Shown: positions 1 through 11,346, counted from the stretch's first letter. The stretch: DNA of 64,000 nt from Leptasterias polaris (GCA_037783415.1 JAZGTN010000181.1:744001-808000), one strand, 5' to 3'. Made by a program: numbers and translations. Notes: a model not told the origin generated them from the sequence alone.

Positions 1-604
1 AAAGAATGTTTTGCCACAAGCTTTGCTGTAACTGGTACAATTTTATGGAATAACTTGTATGTTCAATTGAGAACCACGACTTCTCTAACCTCATTCAAAT
101 CTGAACTTCGTAAAACGTTCATTAGTCCGTAATATTCAGTCCCTGCCTGATTCCGTGAGGGATCCTTGGTTTCATTAGCAGAAAATAATAAGAAGAATAA
201 TAATGTTCCTGCAAATATGTCAGCATTTCCATTTATGAGATCTAATCTGTGCTGATCTACGGAGTAGACAAACTTGGTTGCCATAAATATTAGGAACCGG
301 AGGGGAATTTCCCCGTGTTTCTCTAAAAGAGTTTTTGCGGGTTTTTTGCCCCTCCCATAATCAGCGAATTTTAGATTTCAAAATTGTATATTCACCCTAT
401 ACACATTTTCTGAGTTCATTTTACCTGAGTAATATTTATACGTGTACAAGTTTTATAATGTAATATTTCGATGTGCTTTTAATTTACCGTATTTGTAATT
501 ATGCTGTATGTTGTAATGTATGCAGGGCCCCAATGGAAACCAGTTTTAACTGTTTGGGCATACCCTGGGTAAAGAAATGTAATAAATAAATAAATAAATA
601 AATG
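1..604 (+). mobile_element. 3' end of a non-LTR retrotransposon (CR1/L2-like)
   Basis: The first ~135 bases read in one frame as the C-terminal end of a LINE reverse transcriptase ORF: a 'TILWNNL' motif, then 'SLTSFKSELRKTF' just before a stop. This is the usual end of CR1/L2-type ORF2 proteins. Bases ~500-590 carry the conserved 3' tail ('gcagggcccc', later 'gcataccctggg'), followed by an (AAAT)n tail at 586-604. Only the 3' end lies in the window, so whether the rest is intact cannot be told. Clade assignment is inferred from motif resemblance. Confidence 0.6.
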
Positions 605-654
605 ATATGTTTTGCATTCTCTCTCTCTCGGTCCAATACACCGATCCATTACAC

Positions 655-806
655 CGATCCATTAAGCCACGCCCATTTCTCATTGACCAATCACAACCGC
701 GAAATCTGATCACCATTTGAGCCGTTTGGTGATCTTTGCACTAATGGTGATCGGGTTTCGCGGCTGTGATTGGTCAACTCGTAAGGAGGCGGGGGTTAAT
801 GGATCG
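655..806. repeat. Foldback element with ~62-bp imperfect inverted arms
   Basis: Arms at about 655-716 and 744-806 are imperfect reverse complements. Both contain the ATGGATCG terminus, a TGATTGGTCAA/TTGACCAATCA block and a GGTGATC block, with a ~27-bp loop. There is no coding potential. It looks like a MITE or solitary foldback element; no clear target duplication was found. Confidence 0.6.
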
Positions 807-2394
807 ATCTATTCACTCACTGTGGTTAAGCCAACTCGACAAGTGGATTTATACAAAAGTGCACGGTCAGTTTGAACATTTTGTTCTAAATTAACTTTGC
901 AATCCCAACTTAATTTAAACGGAGAGAGCAAGTGCTCACCACGTCTACGGAGATCGTCGTCCCTTTCATAACTGCCGCAAGAAATGATGGCACACCAGTT
1001 TATTAGATGAACACATTTATTATGCTTTAGAAATGTAGAGTAACGACGGGACATTGTGCTCGCGGTCTAAATGTTGATCTACTTAAAGGTAGTGTGTAAT
1101 CTTTGCACTGACGACTTAATTTTACCTGGCAAGATATTGCACTGCTCGTATTGGAAAGTTAACATTTTGTGTCATAATTTTCACTTAAACTTAAGAGTTA
1201 TAAAAGCAACAGCTGGAATAGTTTTGAGATGTGCACTCTTTGTTCGTATCAAAAATTTCGTATAATAAAATTCCGACGATGAAACCACCATAAAATGTGG
1301 GATTTTATGTTTCCTACTATTCAAATGTGTACAAATCGTGTCTTCATGAAGTTCAGGCTCTGTGGCTCATATGTAAATGTGACGTCGCAGGTAGCCTGGA
1401 CATCTGACGTCACACTTCGAGTCTCTTGAATAACGCCAGATACCAGCCTGACCTGATGTTGCCAGATGTACCTTTGACCTCACATTCATTCCACACGGAG
1501 ATTCGTAGTCAATTCGCACGTACATCCAAAAACACTACATGATGTAAACATTATGCACACACTGCATGTGTACGACCGATTACCTCGGACCAATCAAAGC
1601 ACAGATATGGAAATCTTACGTCACTGCACGTTTATCCAATGAAATCATTGGGTCTGTAAAACCAGTGCCTGTCTTTATCCTTGCGATTTAAGACAGGGGA
1701 CCAGTCTTTGTCGCATGTTACAATGGTTGATAGAAGCCCTCAACTTACAAAACATTCTTATGTACTATACTGACACAACAAATTATGTAAATTATTTATA
1801 AGTCAGAACCTTTAAAAAAGAAATGTGAGCCAACTGCCCTATAATAACCTTATCCAGCCGTGGCAACCATATAAAATTGTGACTTCAAATTTTTGCAATT
1901 CATGTATCCGGCCTTGTCCCTGATGAATACAATACCAGTACTAGTGGAGTAACGATATTATGTTTAAGGAACCAGTCTGTCAAAAATAAAAAATAAATAA
2001 AATACAAAGAAATTGCATGCAGGAGATGAAATTGATTCATTTGAGTTTTCAAAATGGTCTGTAGGGATTAATTCAATCTTTTGAGTTGCGAATTTTGATC
2101 ATTTTACAGGCCACAATGCATCCTTGTACAGTTATTCGCTTTATCACTGACTATGGCCGATTATTTTGGTATTACTCTAACTAGTTTTAATAACTGGATA
2201 TTTTACAACCATGTTGACACATCTGACGATCAAAATACTTGATGGTTTCTTAGCTCTTCTTGAATCCATTGGTCTAGAGCAGCATGTTAACAAGCCTACA
2301 CACGATATGAGTCATACAAGAGCCCTCCGACTCCCCTCTTTTCTTTCATAATTTGTTTTTAATATTTGCAACTTGAAACAAACACACTCACGCA
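807..2394. other. Intergenic DNA, nothing recognised
   Basis: AT-rich sequence with only short shadow ORFs. No splice-bounded coding block, RNA gene or terminal-repeat element could be recognised on either strand. Confidence 0.5.
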
Positions 2395-2700
2395 AGTGTG
2401 TATACGCCTGCAATCGTGGACCTCCTATTGTCCCTCTTTTCTTTATACTCTAACTTTTTTGCAACAGCTCCCATTGGTTTTGTACACGTTTTCCAACCGT
2501 GGACCTTTCCCGAACCGTGGACCTATTGTCCTCTTTTGTTAGTCCCCGGTTTGAATGTGTATACCTACTGTACTCACATGCACACACACGTTTGTGAATC
2601 CCACTTACCGAGGACTTCTCTTTGTTCTCCCATTGTTTGGACATAGTTTTTTTTAGCGACGACCCCATTGGATTTGTACACGAAAACGAAAAACGAAGCG
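2395..2700 (-). repeat. Interspersed repeat family X, minus-oriented copy
   Basis: The stretch carries 'aaccgtggacctattgtcctctttt' type phrases (reverse complement of gtccacggtt). These recur at ~41270-41425, ~50190-50560 and ~56820-56945, together with the 'tctttgttctcccattgt' phrase shared with the 56.9-kb copy. The family is flanked by cacacacg/cgtgtgtg tracts. No coding capacity and no family name recognised. Confidence 0.55.
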
Positions 2701-3305
2701 AGGACGTCCTCGCTCTGTCAAACACCAGGATCCCTTTTGTTAAAGTCCTCGGTTTGAATAGATAGACACGCTCACACTCACACAACTCATCTTTTCCTTT
2801 TAAACAGACTGGTTTTAGGGATAATAAACCCATTAATTTACAATTTGTTTTGATTTTTTTTTTTGCAAAGTGACTTGGTCTCTTCTAGGCTTTGCATTGA
2901 AATTTGTCAGGGTCTTGATGAGGAGCTTATCCGAATTGTATCAAAACTACACTACCGTGAACCTTTAACACACATGCCCCATTGAAGTCTGAGATGGTCA
3001 CCGCTAGGCCCCGTCTACCTTGGTTTAACCAACAAATCTACCCTGCCACAAGGATGAGGAGACGCGGAGAAGAAAAGTGGCAGCCAACTAGAAATTGGAC
3101 TCTGATCTTTCAGACTATAACTTGATTAGACGAAATACGGTCACATTAGTTCCTTCTTAACCAAGATCGCTGCAATTTTCACCTAGACTCTAGGGAAAAT
3201 AAATTATTTAGAGCATCACGAAAGCTGCTTCAGCTTAGCGATGACGTACTCTTTCCACCATTCAAGGATAAAGTGACCTTTGATTTGTAATTGACTTGTG
3301 TTTAC

Positions 3306-3663
3306 GGGTGTGTACAACATTGGTAATTGCCAAAGACCTGTATTCACACTTGATGTGACCTAACATATAATTTATATGAAATAACAAACCTGTGAAAGTT
3401 TAAGCTCAATCGGTCTTCGGAGTCGTGAGAAAATAGTGAAAAACCCCATTATATGTTTTAACTTTTTTTTCAAACATCGGATTTCATCCTGCGTGATAAA
3501 GGCTATATTAGGCTATTGTTCTACTCATTTCCTGAAAATTATGGCGTTTCAAGCAAAACTTTTTCAAGGGAAGTTTTCCTCTATGACCATCTTTATACCA
3601 TGTAATTTATGTGCAAATCTGTGAACATTTGTATTTTCAATCTTACCAATGTTGTACACACCC
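3306..3663. mobile_element. MITE with perfect 21-bp terminal inverted repeats
   Basis: The terminal repeats at 3306-3326 and 3643-3663 are exact reverse complements (GGGTGTGTACAACATTGGTA plus one more base). The interior shares 'gaaataacaaacctgtgaaa' and 'gagaaaatagtgaaaa' blocks with degraded copies such as 39545-39840 and is distantly related to the element at 62960-63315. Non-coding, non-autonomous. Confidence 0.75.
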
Positions 3664-3919
3664 TTTAATGTGTCAGACGTGAGGATGCATTGTCCGTCCA
3701 TTGGTTAGATCGGATTGAAATTATTCAGATTACACCACTCTCCTTTTTCCAGGACAAATCTTTAACATACCACAGTTTATTTGTGTTTACTGTGTGTTAT
3801 GTATTAATTTTTTTATTAAACTTTTTCAATGAAGGGGCAGAGGTTTTTAGTGCTAAATTCCAAATATTGTAGTACACACTGGCATAGATCTTAATATCAT
3901 AAAATCTTATCTTAAACAA
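3664..3919. other. Short intergenic stretch, nothing recognised
   Basis: AT-rich; no feature identified on either strand. Confidence 0.4.
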
Positions 3920-4215
3920 AATTGAGTGAAGCGCCTTTTCCAGCGTTACAAAGCGCTACAACAAAACAAATGAAAACCACAGAGGAAACGTATTAAACAA
4001 ACAAGTGAGTTGTAAGATGATTTTTGAACTGGGAAGTTGAAGTCACACTGGCTAATGAACGATGTATTGAGTTACACAGAGTGTAGAAGCGTGTAAGTGT
4101 GTGGTTTTGAAATGTATGTTCTCTACCAATGTGACTGAGATAACTTTGGTAAGACATCACGAATGCCCTATCAATTAATTTCAAAAATGTTTAGGCAGAT
4201 CCAAGATTTTTGGTG
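3920..4215 (-). mobile_element. 3' fragment of a LINE, minus strand
   Basis: Minus-strand translation ends with 'ASVTSTSQFKNHLTTHLF', the characteristic last residues of L2/CR1-type reverse transcriptases. It is followed by a short 3' tail with an 'agcgctttgtaacgc' block at ~3930-3960. Everything 5' of this is missing or unrecognisable. A similar tail block occurs alone at ~8866-8935. Confidence 0.5.
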
Positions 4216-4818
4216 AACGACACTGAGTTACATTTGCTTCCAGAGTATAAGAACTAAAACCAATAATCGGTCGGGCCTATCTCAGAGCGGATACGAAGTT
4301 ATAACCAACCCCATATTAAATGCACTTTTCCATTACAATGGATTATAAAAGCCACTATAATTGGATTGAAAATCCTCCCCTTTTCAGTGAGTGGGAAAAG
4401 TTCTCCAGAAGTCTTTTAAAAAGAAACAGTGCATTTTGACTGTCATTGTTTTCTAACTTTGACAACAAAAGGGTGTTGTTGGGGTTAGAGGTCAAGCGCA
4501 AAGTCTTACGGCGTGGAGTTCGGGGCCTGCTCTAGGGACCCATACATTCTCAGATGCTGCTCTCTGTGGTGCAATCTCAGGAGATTCCTTGACACTTCCC
4601 TAAATCTTGAGTAAGAGGTTTTCAAGAGTACAAAGAAAATACAGCTTCATAACGAAGAGCTGGCTTCCCCAGAGGGCAAACCAACGCTATATCTTTCCCA
4701 AAAGCTTCTGACAACAAATTGCCTCTTCTCCACTAACACTGGATTCCACCACCGCATTCTGGAGTATTACACTTATAACTCAGCAGCCCTATATCAGTAA
4801 CCAACTTGACAATAGACC

Positions 4819-4925
4819 GTCGCGATTAGTGGCTTGGCGTGGCCGAGCGGATAAGAGCACCGGAATCAAGCTCTGGTGTTTCTCTTCAGCAGAGTGTGGG
4901 TTCGAGTCCCGGTGGCGACACTAAC
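4819..4925 (+). mobile_element. SINE with a tRNA-Leu(CAA)-like head
   Basis: A-box (TGGCCGAGCGG) and a perfect B-box (GGTTCGAGTCC) are present. The anticodon arm has 5-bp pairing around a loop holding CAA, and a type II variable arm follows. The acceptor arms do not pair cleanly and extra bases precede the A-box, so this is a tRNA-derived SINE or pseudogene and not a working tRNA. The element at 39365-39490 and the minus copy at 37351-37650 share this head. Confidence 0.65.
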
Positions 4926-4947
4926 TTGTGCATAAGCAAGATATTTA

Positions 4948-5262
4948 ATCCTAAAATTAAACGAGTTTAATAAACGAAGTTTGATTGGGATTCTATGAAT
5001 CCATTATGACGTGGCGAAGGAGATCACATGAGATAGCGCTCACCGCCCAGCAAGATCATCCTTTAGCGCAAAGTCGAGTTACCTGTGGAAAAGAAGGGAA
5101 GGGAGAGTTGCCCAACAACAAGGGGAGGGCATGTGATCTCCTTCGCCACGTCATAATGGATTCATAGAATCCCAATCAAACTTCGTTTATTAAACTCGTT
5201 TAATTTTAGGATTCTACGTCACCATTATGACGTAACTCAGTAGTCACATGAGATTTTAGAGC
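4948..5262. repeat. DIRS right terminal repeat and internal complementary region
   Basis: Positions 4948-5030 and 5130-5212 are perfect reverse complements around a 99-bp spacer. Directly after, 5211-5255 repeats the motif pattern 'gattcta...cattatgacgt...cacatgag' in diverged form, as expected if it derives from the opposite element end. This is the signature of a DIRS circle junction template. Confidence 0.75.
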
Positions 5263-5382
5263 CAGGTAAGCGAGACTTTTTAAGTTCGTTCTTCAAGATA
5301 GATTACAAATCACACACTTCATGTTTTATTAGATAAAACCCAGTAATCCCGTTGCAGACTTTCATCTACATCTTAACTTGAG

Positions 5383-6507
5383 TTAAGTCCTACTTTCCAA
5401 AATCTTTGTAGAAAATTTAGTATCCTGACTAACAATTGGTTTGCTGTAGTGACGAGCAAATGTACTGGCTCCAGACCAACCGGCCGTTGTAAGTATCGTC
5501 TGGATAGGGACTCCACAATCCCTGGCTGCCGATGTTGAAGCTGCCCTAACACTGTGGCCTTTAAAATGGGAAGTATCAATTCCTGCTTTGTGTAAAATCT
5601 CTTTAATCCATCTGCTAATAGTATCTTTGGATACTGCCTTATGAGGCTTCTTGTGACTGATAAGAATTTTCTTTTCAGACCTTCTAATTTCTGATGTTCG
5701 GCCCAAATATTCTTTCATTATCGACACCACGCATACCTTTTGGTTCGCGGCAAAAGCAGGTAAAATAATATCAGACAAGTGAACACCTGGTCGTGTCTGT
5801 TTAAGTACATTCTTAATTGAAAAACGGCACTCTGTGTCCGTTAAAGTTAAATTGTCTAACGACAATAACTGCAAAGTTTGCACTCTTTGTGCAGTTAGCA
5901 AAGCAATTAAAGTTGCCAATTTTTGGCTTAAATCTTTTAAGGAAAGTTTTGAATTGAATTCCATTTCCTTAAAATAGCGTAAAACAACACTGGCATCCCA
6001 TATTGTTTTATATCGTGGTAATGATGGCCTTTTACAAAATACACCTCTCATAAATCTGGAAATCAAAGGGTGACTACCAAAGGAAATACCATTGGGTAAC
6101 TGAAGCACTGCAGATAACGCTGATCTGGCAGTGTTAATGGCACTATACTTAAGGCCATTTTCAAACAATTCAGACAAAAAATCCAAGGCTTCGCTTATAA
6201 GTGGCGAAATGGGATTAATATCCCTCTTACTGCAGTATAACTGCCATTTAAGTAAGTATGTTCTATACTGTTTTTGTGTTCCTTCCCGCCAGGAGGACAC
6301 AATGATTGCTGCAGTGCGGTTCGAAACCCCTGAGACTTTGAGGCCTTCCCGCACAAGTGGCATGCAAGTAGGGACATCTTCCGATGTAATGGATGAACCA
6401 CCGACATATCTTGGGGTAGTTGAAGGGGAGCCATGGCTGCTGGTATCAGTACTGGCTGTGCAATCAACAAGCTCATTATCCCTGGGTACCAATGCTGTGT
6501 TGGCCAA
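5383..6507 (-). CDS. DIRS tyrosine recombinase (integrase)
   Basis: 374-residue ORF, uninterrupted. The C-terminal half has the tyrosine recombinase signature: an Arg in 'TAQRVQTL' (R208), the H-x-x-R box in 'GHSVRAAS' (H318, R321), 'AGWSG' (343-347) and the nucleophile Tyr in 'FARHYSK' (Y354). The N-terminal part (about 70-160) looks like the SAM-like DNA-binding domain. It overlaps the upstream RNase H/methyltransferase frame by ~310 nt, as is usual in DIRS elements, where ORFs overlap in different frames. Function: integration of the circular cDNA by strand exchange in the nucleus. All four key residues are present, so the enzyme could be active if expressed. Confidence 0.9.
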   Translation of the reverse strand: MANTALVPRDNELVDCTASTDTSSHGSPSTTPRYVGGSSITSEDVPTCMPLVREGLKVSGVSNRTAAIIVSSWREGTQKQYRTYLLKWQLYCSKRDINPISPLISEALDFLSELFENGLKYSAINTARSALSAVLQLPNGISFGSHPLISRFMRGVFCKRPSLPRYKTIWDASVVLRYFKEMEFNSKLSLKDLSQKLATLIALLTAQRVQTLQLLSLDNLTLTDTECRFSIKNVLKQTRPGVHLSDIILPAFAANQKVCVVSIMKEYLGRTSEIRRSEKKILISHKKPHKAVSKDTISRWIKEILHKAGIDTSHFKGHSVRAASTSAARDCGVPIQTILTTAGWSGASTFARHYSKPIVSQDTKFSTKILESRT

Positions 6508-7115
6508 TTTGGGATGATTAGTATGCCTTCTGCATTGTCTTGTTGTACTTTCTGCAGTACCCGACCAATCAGGCTAAAAGGAGGAAAAGCATAGAAATGG
6601 AGATTATTCCATTGTATCATAAATGCATCAACTGCATATGCGCCAGGGTCTGGTCGCCATGATACGTATTTATTCAATTGGTAATTAAGCCTGGAGGCGA
6701 ATAAGTCAATATCTGGTGTAAAATGTGCATATAGCTCCATAGTTTGCCGAAACAAAAGCGGCTTGAGCATCCATTCCGTATCAATATTGTTACGTCTGGA
6801 TTCAAAATCCGGTAAAACATTAAGTTTGCCTGGTATATACGATGAAGACAGCCAAATATGTCTTTGGATACACCATGACCACATAACTTGAGCTAAGTCA
6901 TTACAAGCTCTTGATTGTATTCCACCCATATTGTTAACATATGATACTGCTGTTGTATTGTCCATTTGTAAACGTACATGTGTATACTTAAGATCTTTAC
7001 ACAATGATCTTAAAGCCATGTAACCAGCCAGAAGTTCTAGTACATTGATATGACTTTCCAGTTCTAGTGGGGTCCAATGCCCCCTGTTGTTATGCCTTTG
7101 AATTCTGCACCCCAT
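6195..7115 (-). pseudogene. DIRS RNase H / methyltransferase-like region, out of frame with RT
   Basis: This frame carries the second half of RNase H ('ELLAGYMAL', then 'LQMDNTTAVSYVNN' with the catalytic Asp). Next comes a region with 'DIDLFASRLN', 'AFPPFSLI' and 'IPNWPTQHWYP' that resembles the N6-adenine methyltransferase-like domain of DIRS elements (FPPF in place of an NPPY-type motif). The first RNase H Asp ('SDASLTGWG') is in the other frame (the 7064-8437 ORF), so a single-base deletion in the C run near 7080 splits the polyprotein. The ATG at 7115 is therefore not a real start. Confidence 0.8.
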
Positions 7116-8437
7116 CCTGTAAGGGATGCATCAGATGACAATATAACATCCGGTTGGGTATGAGTCAAACTGTTACGAGTTTGTTTGGATTCAATATTTG
7201 CAATCCACCAAGTCAGGTCTTCCTTTGCTTCTTGTGACAACCCCATTAGAGTATCATAGTCATTGTTATTGCTCCTAAGCGCATCTATTTTGTCCCATTC
7301 AAGGTGACGGTAATGTAACTGGCCATATAGTATTCCTGGAAAACTCGACACGAGTTTGCCAATAACTTGGGACACCTCTCGTATGGATGGTGTTTTCTTG
7401 AGTAGCAACGTTTTGCATGATATCTCAAGAGTGACCGACTTTGTTTCTGTTAGCGAAATACACATGTTCTCCGATTCTAGTACAAACCCCAAGAATGTAC
7501 AAGTTTTAGCTGGGTCAACTACTGATTTGACCTCATGAATAATAAACCCCGTTTGGGTCATTAGTGTTGATATTGCATCAACGTTCCTACAACATTCTTC
7601 GTATGTATCACCAAACAATAGTGAGTCATCAATATAGGCTATAGATCGGAAGCCTTGAGCTCTAAGACCTGAATAAATAGGTTTTAAGAGTTTGGTAAAT
7701 ATACGAGGAGCACAAGCAAGACCATTTGGTAGGCAAGTGTATTGGAACACGCTGTCGTTCCATAAGAACTTCAAATATTTTCGATGTTCCTGTGCGATTG
7801 GCACAGAGTAATAAGCATCTTGTAAATCTATAGATGCCATGTAGCAGTCTCTAGAAATTAGACTAATAGCAGACTGCAAAGTTTCCATCTTAAAATGGTG
7901 ATATTTGACAAACTTGTTTAATCCTTTTAAATTAAGGATCATCCTGTATGAGCCGTCCTTCTTTGGACGCACAAAAATATTCGAAATAAATTCTCCACAT
8001 TCTCGTGTGGTTTTCTCTATCACTCCTTTATTCAAAAGTTTTTCTACTTCCAGACCAATTATCTGTTGCTCATTTGCATCTCGTTTATATTGTTTTGGTT
8101 CTTTCCATTGATAAGGTTCTCTAACAAATTCAATATGTAATCCTTGAACTATGTCAAGTATTGTGGGGTCTGAAGTTAATTGTCTCCACATTGGGAGGAA
8201 AAATTTCAATCTTCCTGCTACAAAAGCTTTTGCTTGTACTCCATTGTTATGTACAATGCTCACCTTAATCACATCATGTGAGGAATTTACTGGCGTCCTA
8301 GACCTTTCCTTCCTCCTCGGCGGTTTGCGTAACTGCCCCTCTGATACTGGGTGTGGTATCGCCAGTTTTTTGAGGACGAACCCCGAGTTGCATTGTACTG
8401 GTTCTGGGGGTAATTTTGCCCTTTGTACGCATTCCAT
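7064..8437 (-). CDS. DIRS reverse transcriptase, start of RNase H
   Basis: 457 residues. RT motifs in order: 'SNIFVRPKKDGSYRMILNLK' (~152-171), 'SIDLQDAYYSVPI' with the first catalytic Asp (D204), 'LPNGLACAPRIFT' (~236-248), and 'YIDD' (268-271) holding the catalytic Asp pair. The RNase H start 'SSDASLTGWGAEF' is near residue 435. The frame then runs into a stop because of the frameshift near 7080. Basic residues fill the first 60 positions, where the frame overlaps the Gag frame. RT family by motif order: DIRS/Ngaro type. Confidence 0.9.
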   Translation of the reverse strand: MECVQRAKLPPEPVQCNSGFVLKKLAIPHPVSEGQLRKPPRRKERSRTPVNSSHDVIKVSIVHNNGVQAKAFVAGRLKFFLPMWRQLTSDPTILDIVQGLHIEFVREPYQWKEPKQYKRDANEQQIIGLEVEKLLNKGVIEKTTRECGEFISNIFVRPKKDGSYRMILNLKGLNKFVKYHHFKMETLQSAISLISRDCYMASIDLQDAYYSVPIAQEHRKYLKFLWNDSVFQYTCLPNGLACAPRIFTKLLKPIYSGLRAQGFRSIAYIDDSLLFGDTYEECCRNVDAISTLMTQTGFIIHEVKSVVDPAKTCTFLGFVLESENMCISLTETKSVTLEISCKTLLLKKTPSIREVSQVIGKLVSSFPGILYGQLHYRHLEWDKIDALRSNNNDYDTLMGLSQEAKEDLTWWIANIESKQTRNSLTHTQPDVILSSDASLTGWGAEFKGITTGGIGPH

Positions 8438-8813
8438 GTGCGGGCACCCCTATTGAAGCCATAATGGTTGTTAGGCTTCCCAATTTTTATGCCAACCTTA
8501 TTGGTTGTATTAATATCTTGTACCTGTTTAGGGACATCATCACCAAATAGGTTTTTTGTGTGTGCCACCGTTTGGTGACAGATTTGCTGATATTGTGAAT
8601 TTAGATCTGGCTTGATCAGCTCTCGTCGGCGGTTGTTCAACTCAAAATTTGCATTTGCCATAAGGGTCATGGCGTCCATGGCCAGTTTTACCTCCTCTTT
8701 TGAGTTTTCTTTTGCAAGGAGCTTATCCGTCAATTGGAGGAGAGGCACAAAAGCCGTTACCAAAAGTCCTTGCACCTTCTGACATATTGCGCCACAGCAC
8801 CTTGTAAACCATT
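8287..8813 (-). pseudogene. DIRS Gag-like protein, C-terminal part only
   Basis: The frame is open from ~8813 to 8287. It shows a helical N-terminal stretch ('LTDKLLAKENSKEEVKLAMD'), then an Asn/Gly/Arg/Tyr-rich tail ending in 'RRGGRKGLG', typical of DIRS Gag C-termini. No ATG opens the frame: the first usable codon is GTG and an in-frame stop lies near 8813. The ORF is therefore truncated at its 5' end, together with the element. Confidence 0.7.
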
Positions 8814-8865
8814 ACATGGTGCTATGTAAAGATATAGCTCCACATACCTTGCAGGAAAAATACTG

Positions 8866-8940
8866 ACTGTTGAAGCGCCTTGAGCGTCACTGAGTGACGG
8901 ATATGAGCGCTACATAAGAAGCCATTATTATTTAATAAAT
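8866..8940 (-). mobile_element. Short retroelement 3' tail fragment
   Basis: The block 'gaagcgccttgagcg...atgagcgctacataagaa' followed by an (ATT)-rich end is a widespread LINE/SINE 3' tail type, also seen around 3930-3960. Strand is uncertain. Confidence 0.35.
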
Positions 8941-11346
8941 CATTGAATGTTGAAACCACTCACATATGGGTATTTTTAGTTTATAATGTGACCCACAGTT
9001 GGCAATAATTAAATAAAACAATCTCTTCGCAGTACAATTCTTTAAGTGTTAATGGATATAATAAAACCTGGAAACGTTTTAAACGTACATTGTAATAAAT
9101 TTGGTGTAATACAGAAAAAGATATACATGACTTTTAATGTTTCAAACCCTTCGACAAGACATGGGGCGACAGTGGTAGGCACCTTTGTTTCTATCAATAT
9201 CATAAGAACCTTTCCGTCAAATTCGGCCATATTACATGTAACCCTCTACCACAACCCCCTCTTTGAGAAAGTGTAGTTTTTTAAGGGGTCGAGTTCAACA
9301 ACAGGTCACCATGACCCTTTGAAGTCCTCATTGATATTTCCACAAAAACAAACGTTGTATTTATTATACGCACCAATTTAAACAAGTGCAGATTTTCGCC
9401 TTTACAATTGTACACGAACCATGAACTTTATTTGTAGATAAGGTCTGCAGCCAACATAATTAATTAATTGATCTATCATCAGGCAAAGTCTTTCTAGCAC
9501 GGTAAATACCTTTGGACAAGCCACAGACAGTCTTAATTGCCTTATAATTAAAAATGCCTTCCTATGGAGGCCAAAGTTGTCTGTCATATTTTGGTGAGCC
9601 TCGGCTACCAGGGTTAAAATATTGCTGTTATTCCCCCTTATCTTCCATAACTTCTGCCTTTCTGGCATGTTAATTTCAATCAGCCTCAGTGAATAATGTT
9701 CAATGAAAACGTCAACCACAACGTGTTTAGAAAGGTTCCTCGGTCAGACAAGTTGTTGTCTACAATGGTTTATAAGGCAATTATCTAACTTCATTCAGAG
9801 CTTTGAAATGATGACGTCAGATGTTATAGAGTAATTTTCTTCAGTGTAAAATGATGGTGTAATACATTTCACTCCTCGAAAATGAAACAGTCTTGGTAAT
9901 TGAACCGAAAATTCTTCACATCTTCTTGGGACACCTTCACAATAAAAATGTGTTTGGGCGCCCTGTGGATCAAGTGGACTGTTATAATCAATCAATCAAT
10001 AATCCAATCAAGCATTCACTTAATCAATCAATCAATAAATTTAATAATATATTATTAATTAAATAATCAATAAATGTAACACTCAATAATCAATCAATCA
10101 AAATAATAATTAAATAATCAACTTATCAATTAGTTAATTAATTGATCAGTTGATCAATGATCAATGTATTATTCAAAACAGCAACACATTGATATTTTTT
10201 ACATAATTATTATGTATTTCTAAACTGTTTAAATTTAATTTAAAAACATCTTACATTCAATAAATAAATAACGAATTTAGCAAGAAAAATCCAATAAGAC
10301 CAGGATACGTAGTTAGTAAAACTATTCAAAATGACGACTATACACGTCACGATCGCCACCATTGGATACTTAATCAGCACTACAAATGTGTAGTATTACT
10401 CGAACAGTTTTAATATTAAGTTTAAAGTCGTCTTGAATATATTTATTTGTGCTTTACCCAGATATGCCGAACAGTTAACAATGCTTTTTATGAGAACCCT
10501 GCATACATTACTGAACAGATCGTTTTTTAAGATTCACTATTTATGCAAAGTAACACTACTTTGCTTTTAATGACTCGAAAAAAGTTAAAGAAAGGTTTTA
10601 GAAACGTGTTAAAAAACAAACCACAACACCACCAAAGTCACATATTGGTAAACAAACATTAACAAAATTGCATGTTACCCAACGTTTGGTGATCACTCTT
10701 AAAATTATTGGCAAAACAATTATTGGTTAAAAGTACAGCAGCTTTCGATAGTATAAAGCATTTTTAGATATATTACCTCGAAGAAATGTGGTCATGTAAA
10801 TAAATAATTATGTTCTTTACGACCCAAAATTTGAATCTGAGAGACGTTGCTGTTAAATACGTTTCTCAGATTGTGTATTCCAATTGGGATTATTCTTTCT
10901 ACGTACAGACATATCCGCTCCGGATTTTCGGCGATGTCTCAAAAACGCGGCCACCTTTTGAAATGAAATTTGACAGGTTAGTTTGTTTGTATATATCTAT
11001 ATTTATATAGGATTAAAACAATGGAACTATTCTAAAAACCAAAGGTATACTATGCCTTTAAAATTATACTATTATACGCAGTGCATTAAGCGAGATGCTA
11101 ACCTTATCACATACATAGAGTGATGAAGCCCCGTTCATTAAAATACTTCAGTGCAACATTGAAAAAACTCCACTTTGCCTTCATTTTGGTTGAAAATGGT
11201 TATTGCAGTATCATTGTATTAGGATTCTTATTATTTTGTTTACATATTCCGATAAAGTACCTTTCTTCTATTGTATTTTCTTATTTTAATTTCCCGTTTT
11301 CACTTAGATTCTTCATTTCTTGTTAACGATTGGAGAAATTGCAAAT
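8941..11346. other. Intergenic DNA with low-complexity tracts
   Basis: No host exon recognised. 9985-10160 is an (AATC)n/(ATTA)n low-complexity tract. About 10690-11000 holds a degraded MITE-like block ('cagcagctttcgatagtataaagca', 'gtttctcagatt') related to blocks at ~13690-13960 and ~53260-53460. A 105-codon minus-strand frame at 9402-9719 has no recognisable motif and is unlikely to be a gene. The last part (below 11347) would hold gene A's 3' UTR; an ATTAAA-like signal in minus orientation lies near 11284-11289. Confidence 0.5.

Larger units (their letters stand above)
4948..8813 (-). mobile_element. DIRS-like tyrosine-recombinase retrotransposon, 5'-truncated
   Basis: In minus orientation this element encodes, in order, a Gag C-terminal part, reverse transcriptase, RNase H, a methyltransferase-like region and a tyrosine recombinase. 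Its 3' end is an exact 83-bp inverted repeat pair (4948-5030 and 5130-5212), followed at 5212-5262 by a diverged version of the same sequence. This fits a right terminal repeat plus internal complementary region of DIRS elements. DIRS elements replicate through a circular DNA integrated by the recombinase and so leave no target duplication. The left terminal repeat and the start of Gag are missing; homology seems to stop near 8800. There is no LTR and no DDE integrase. One frameshift near 7080 breaks the RT-RNase H reading frame. Confidence 0.85.

Noticed and set aside
4819..4925. Functional tRNA-Leu(CAA) gene
   Set aside because: The promoter boxes are good, but the acceptor arm does not pair properly and related SINE copies share the same head.
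7064..7115. Programmed frameshift between DIRS RT and RNase H
   Set aside because: The shift falls inside the RNase H domain and not between domains, so a one-base deletion in the C-run is more likely than a recoding site.
9402..9719. 105-codon minus-strand gene
   Set aside because: No recognisable domain, no splice context, and no neighbour that supports it; kept only as a remark in the spacer entry.
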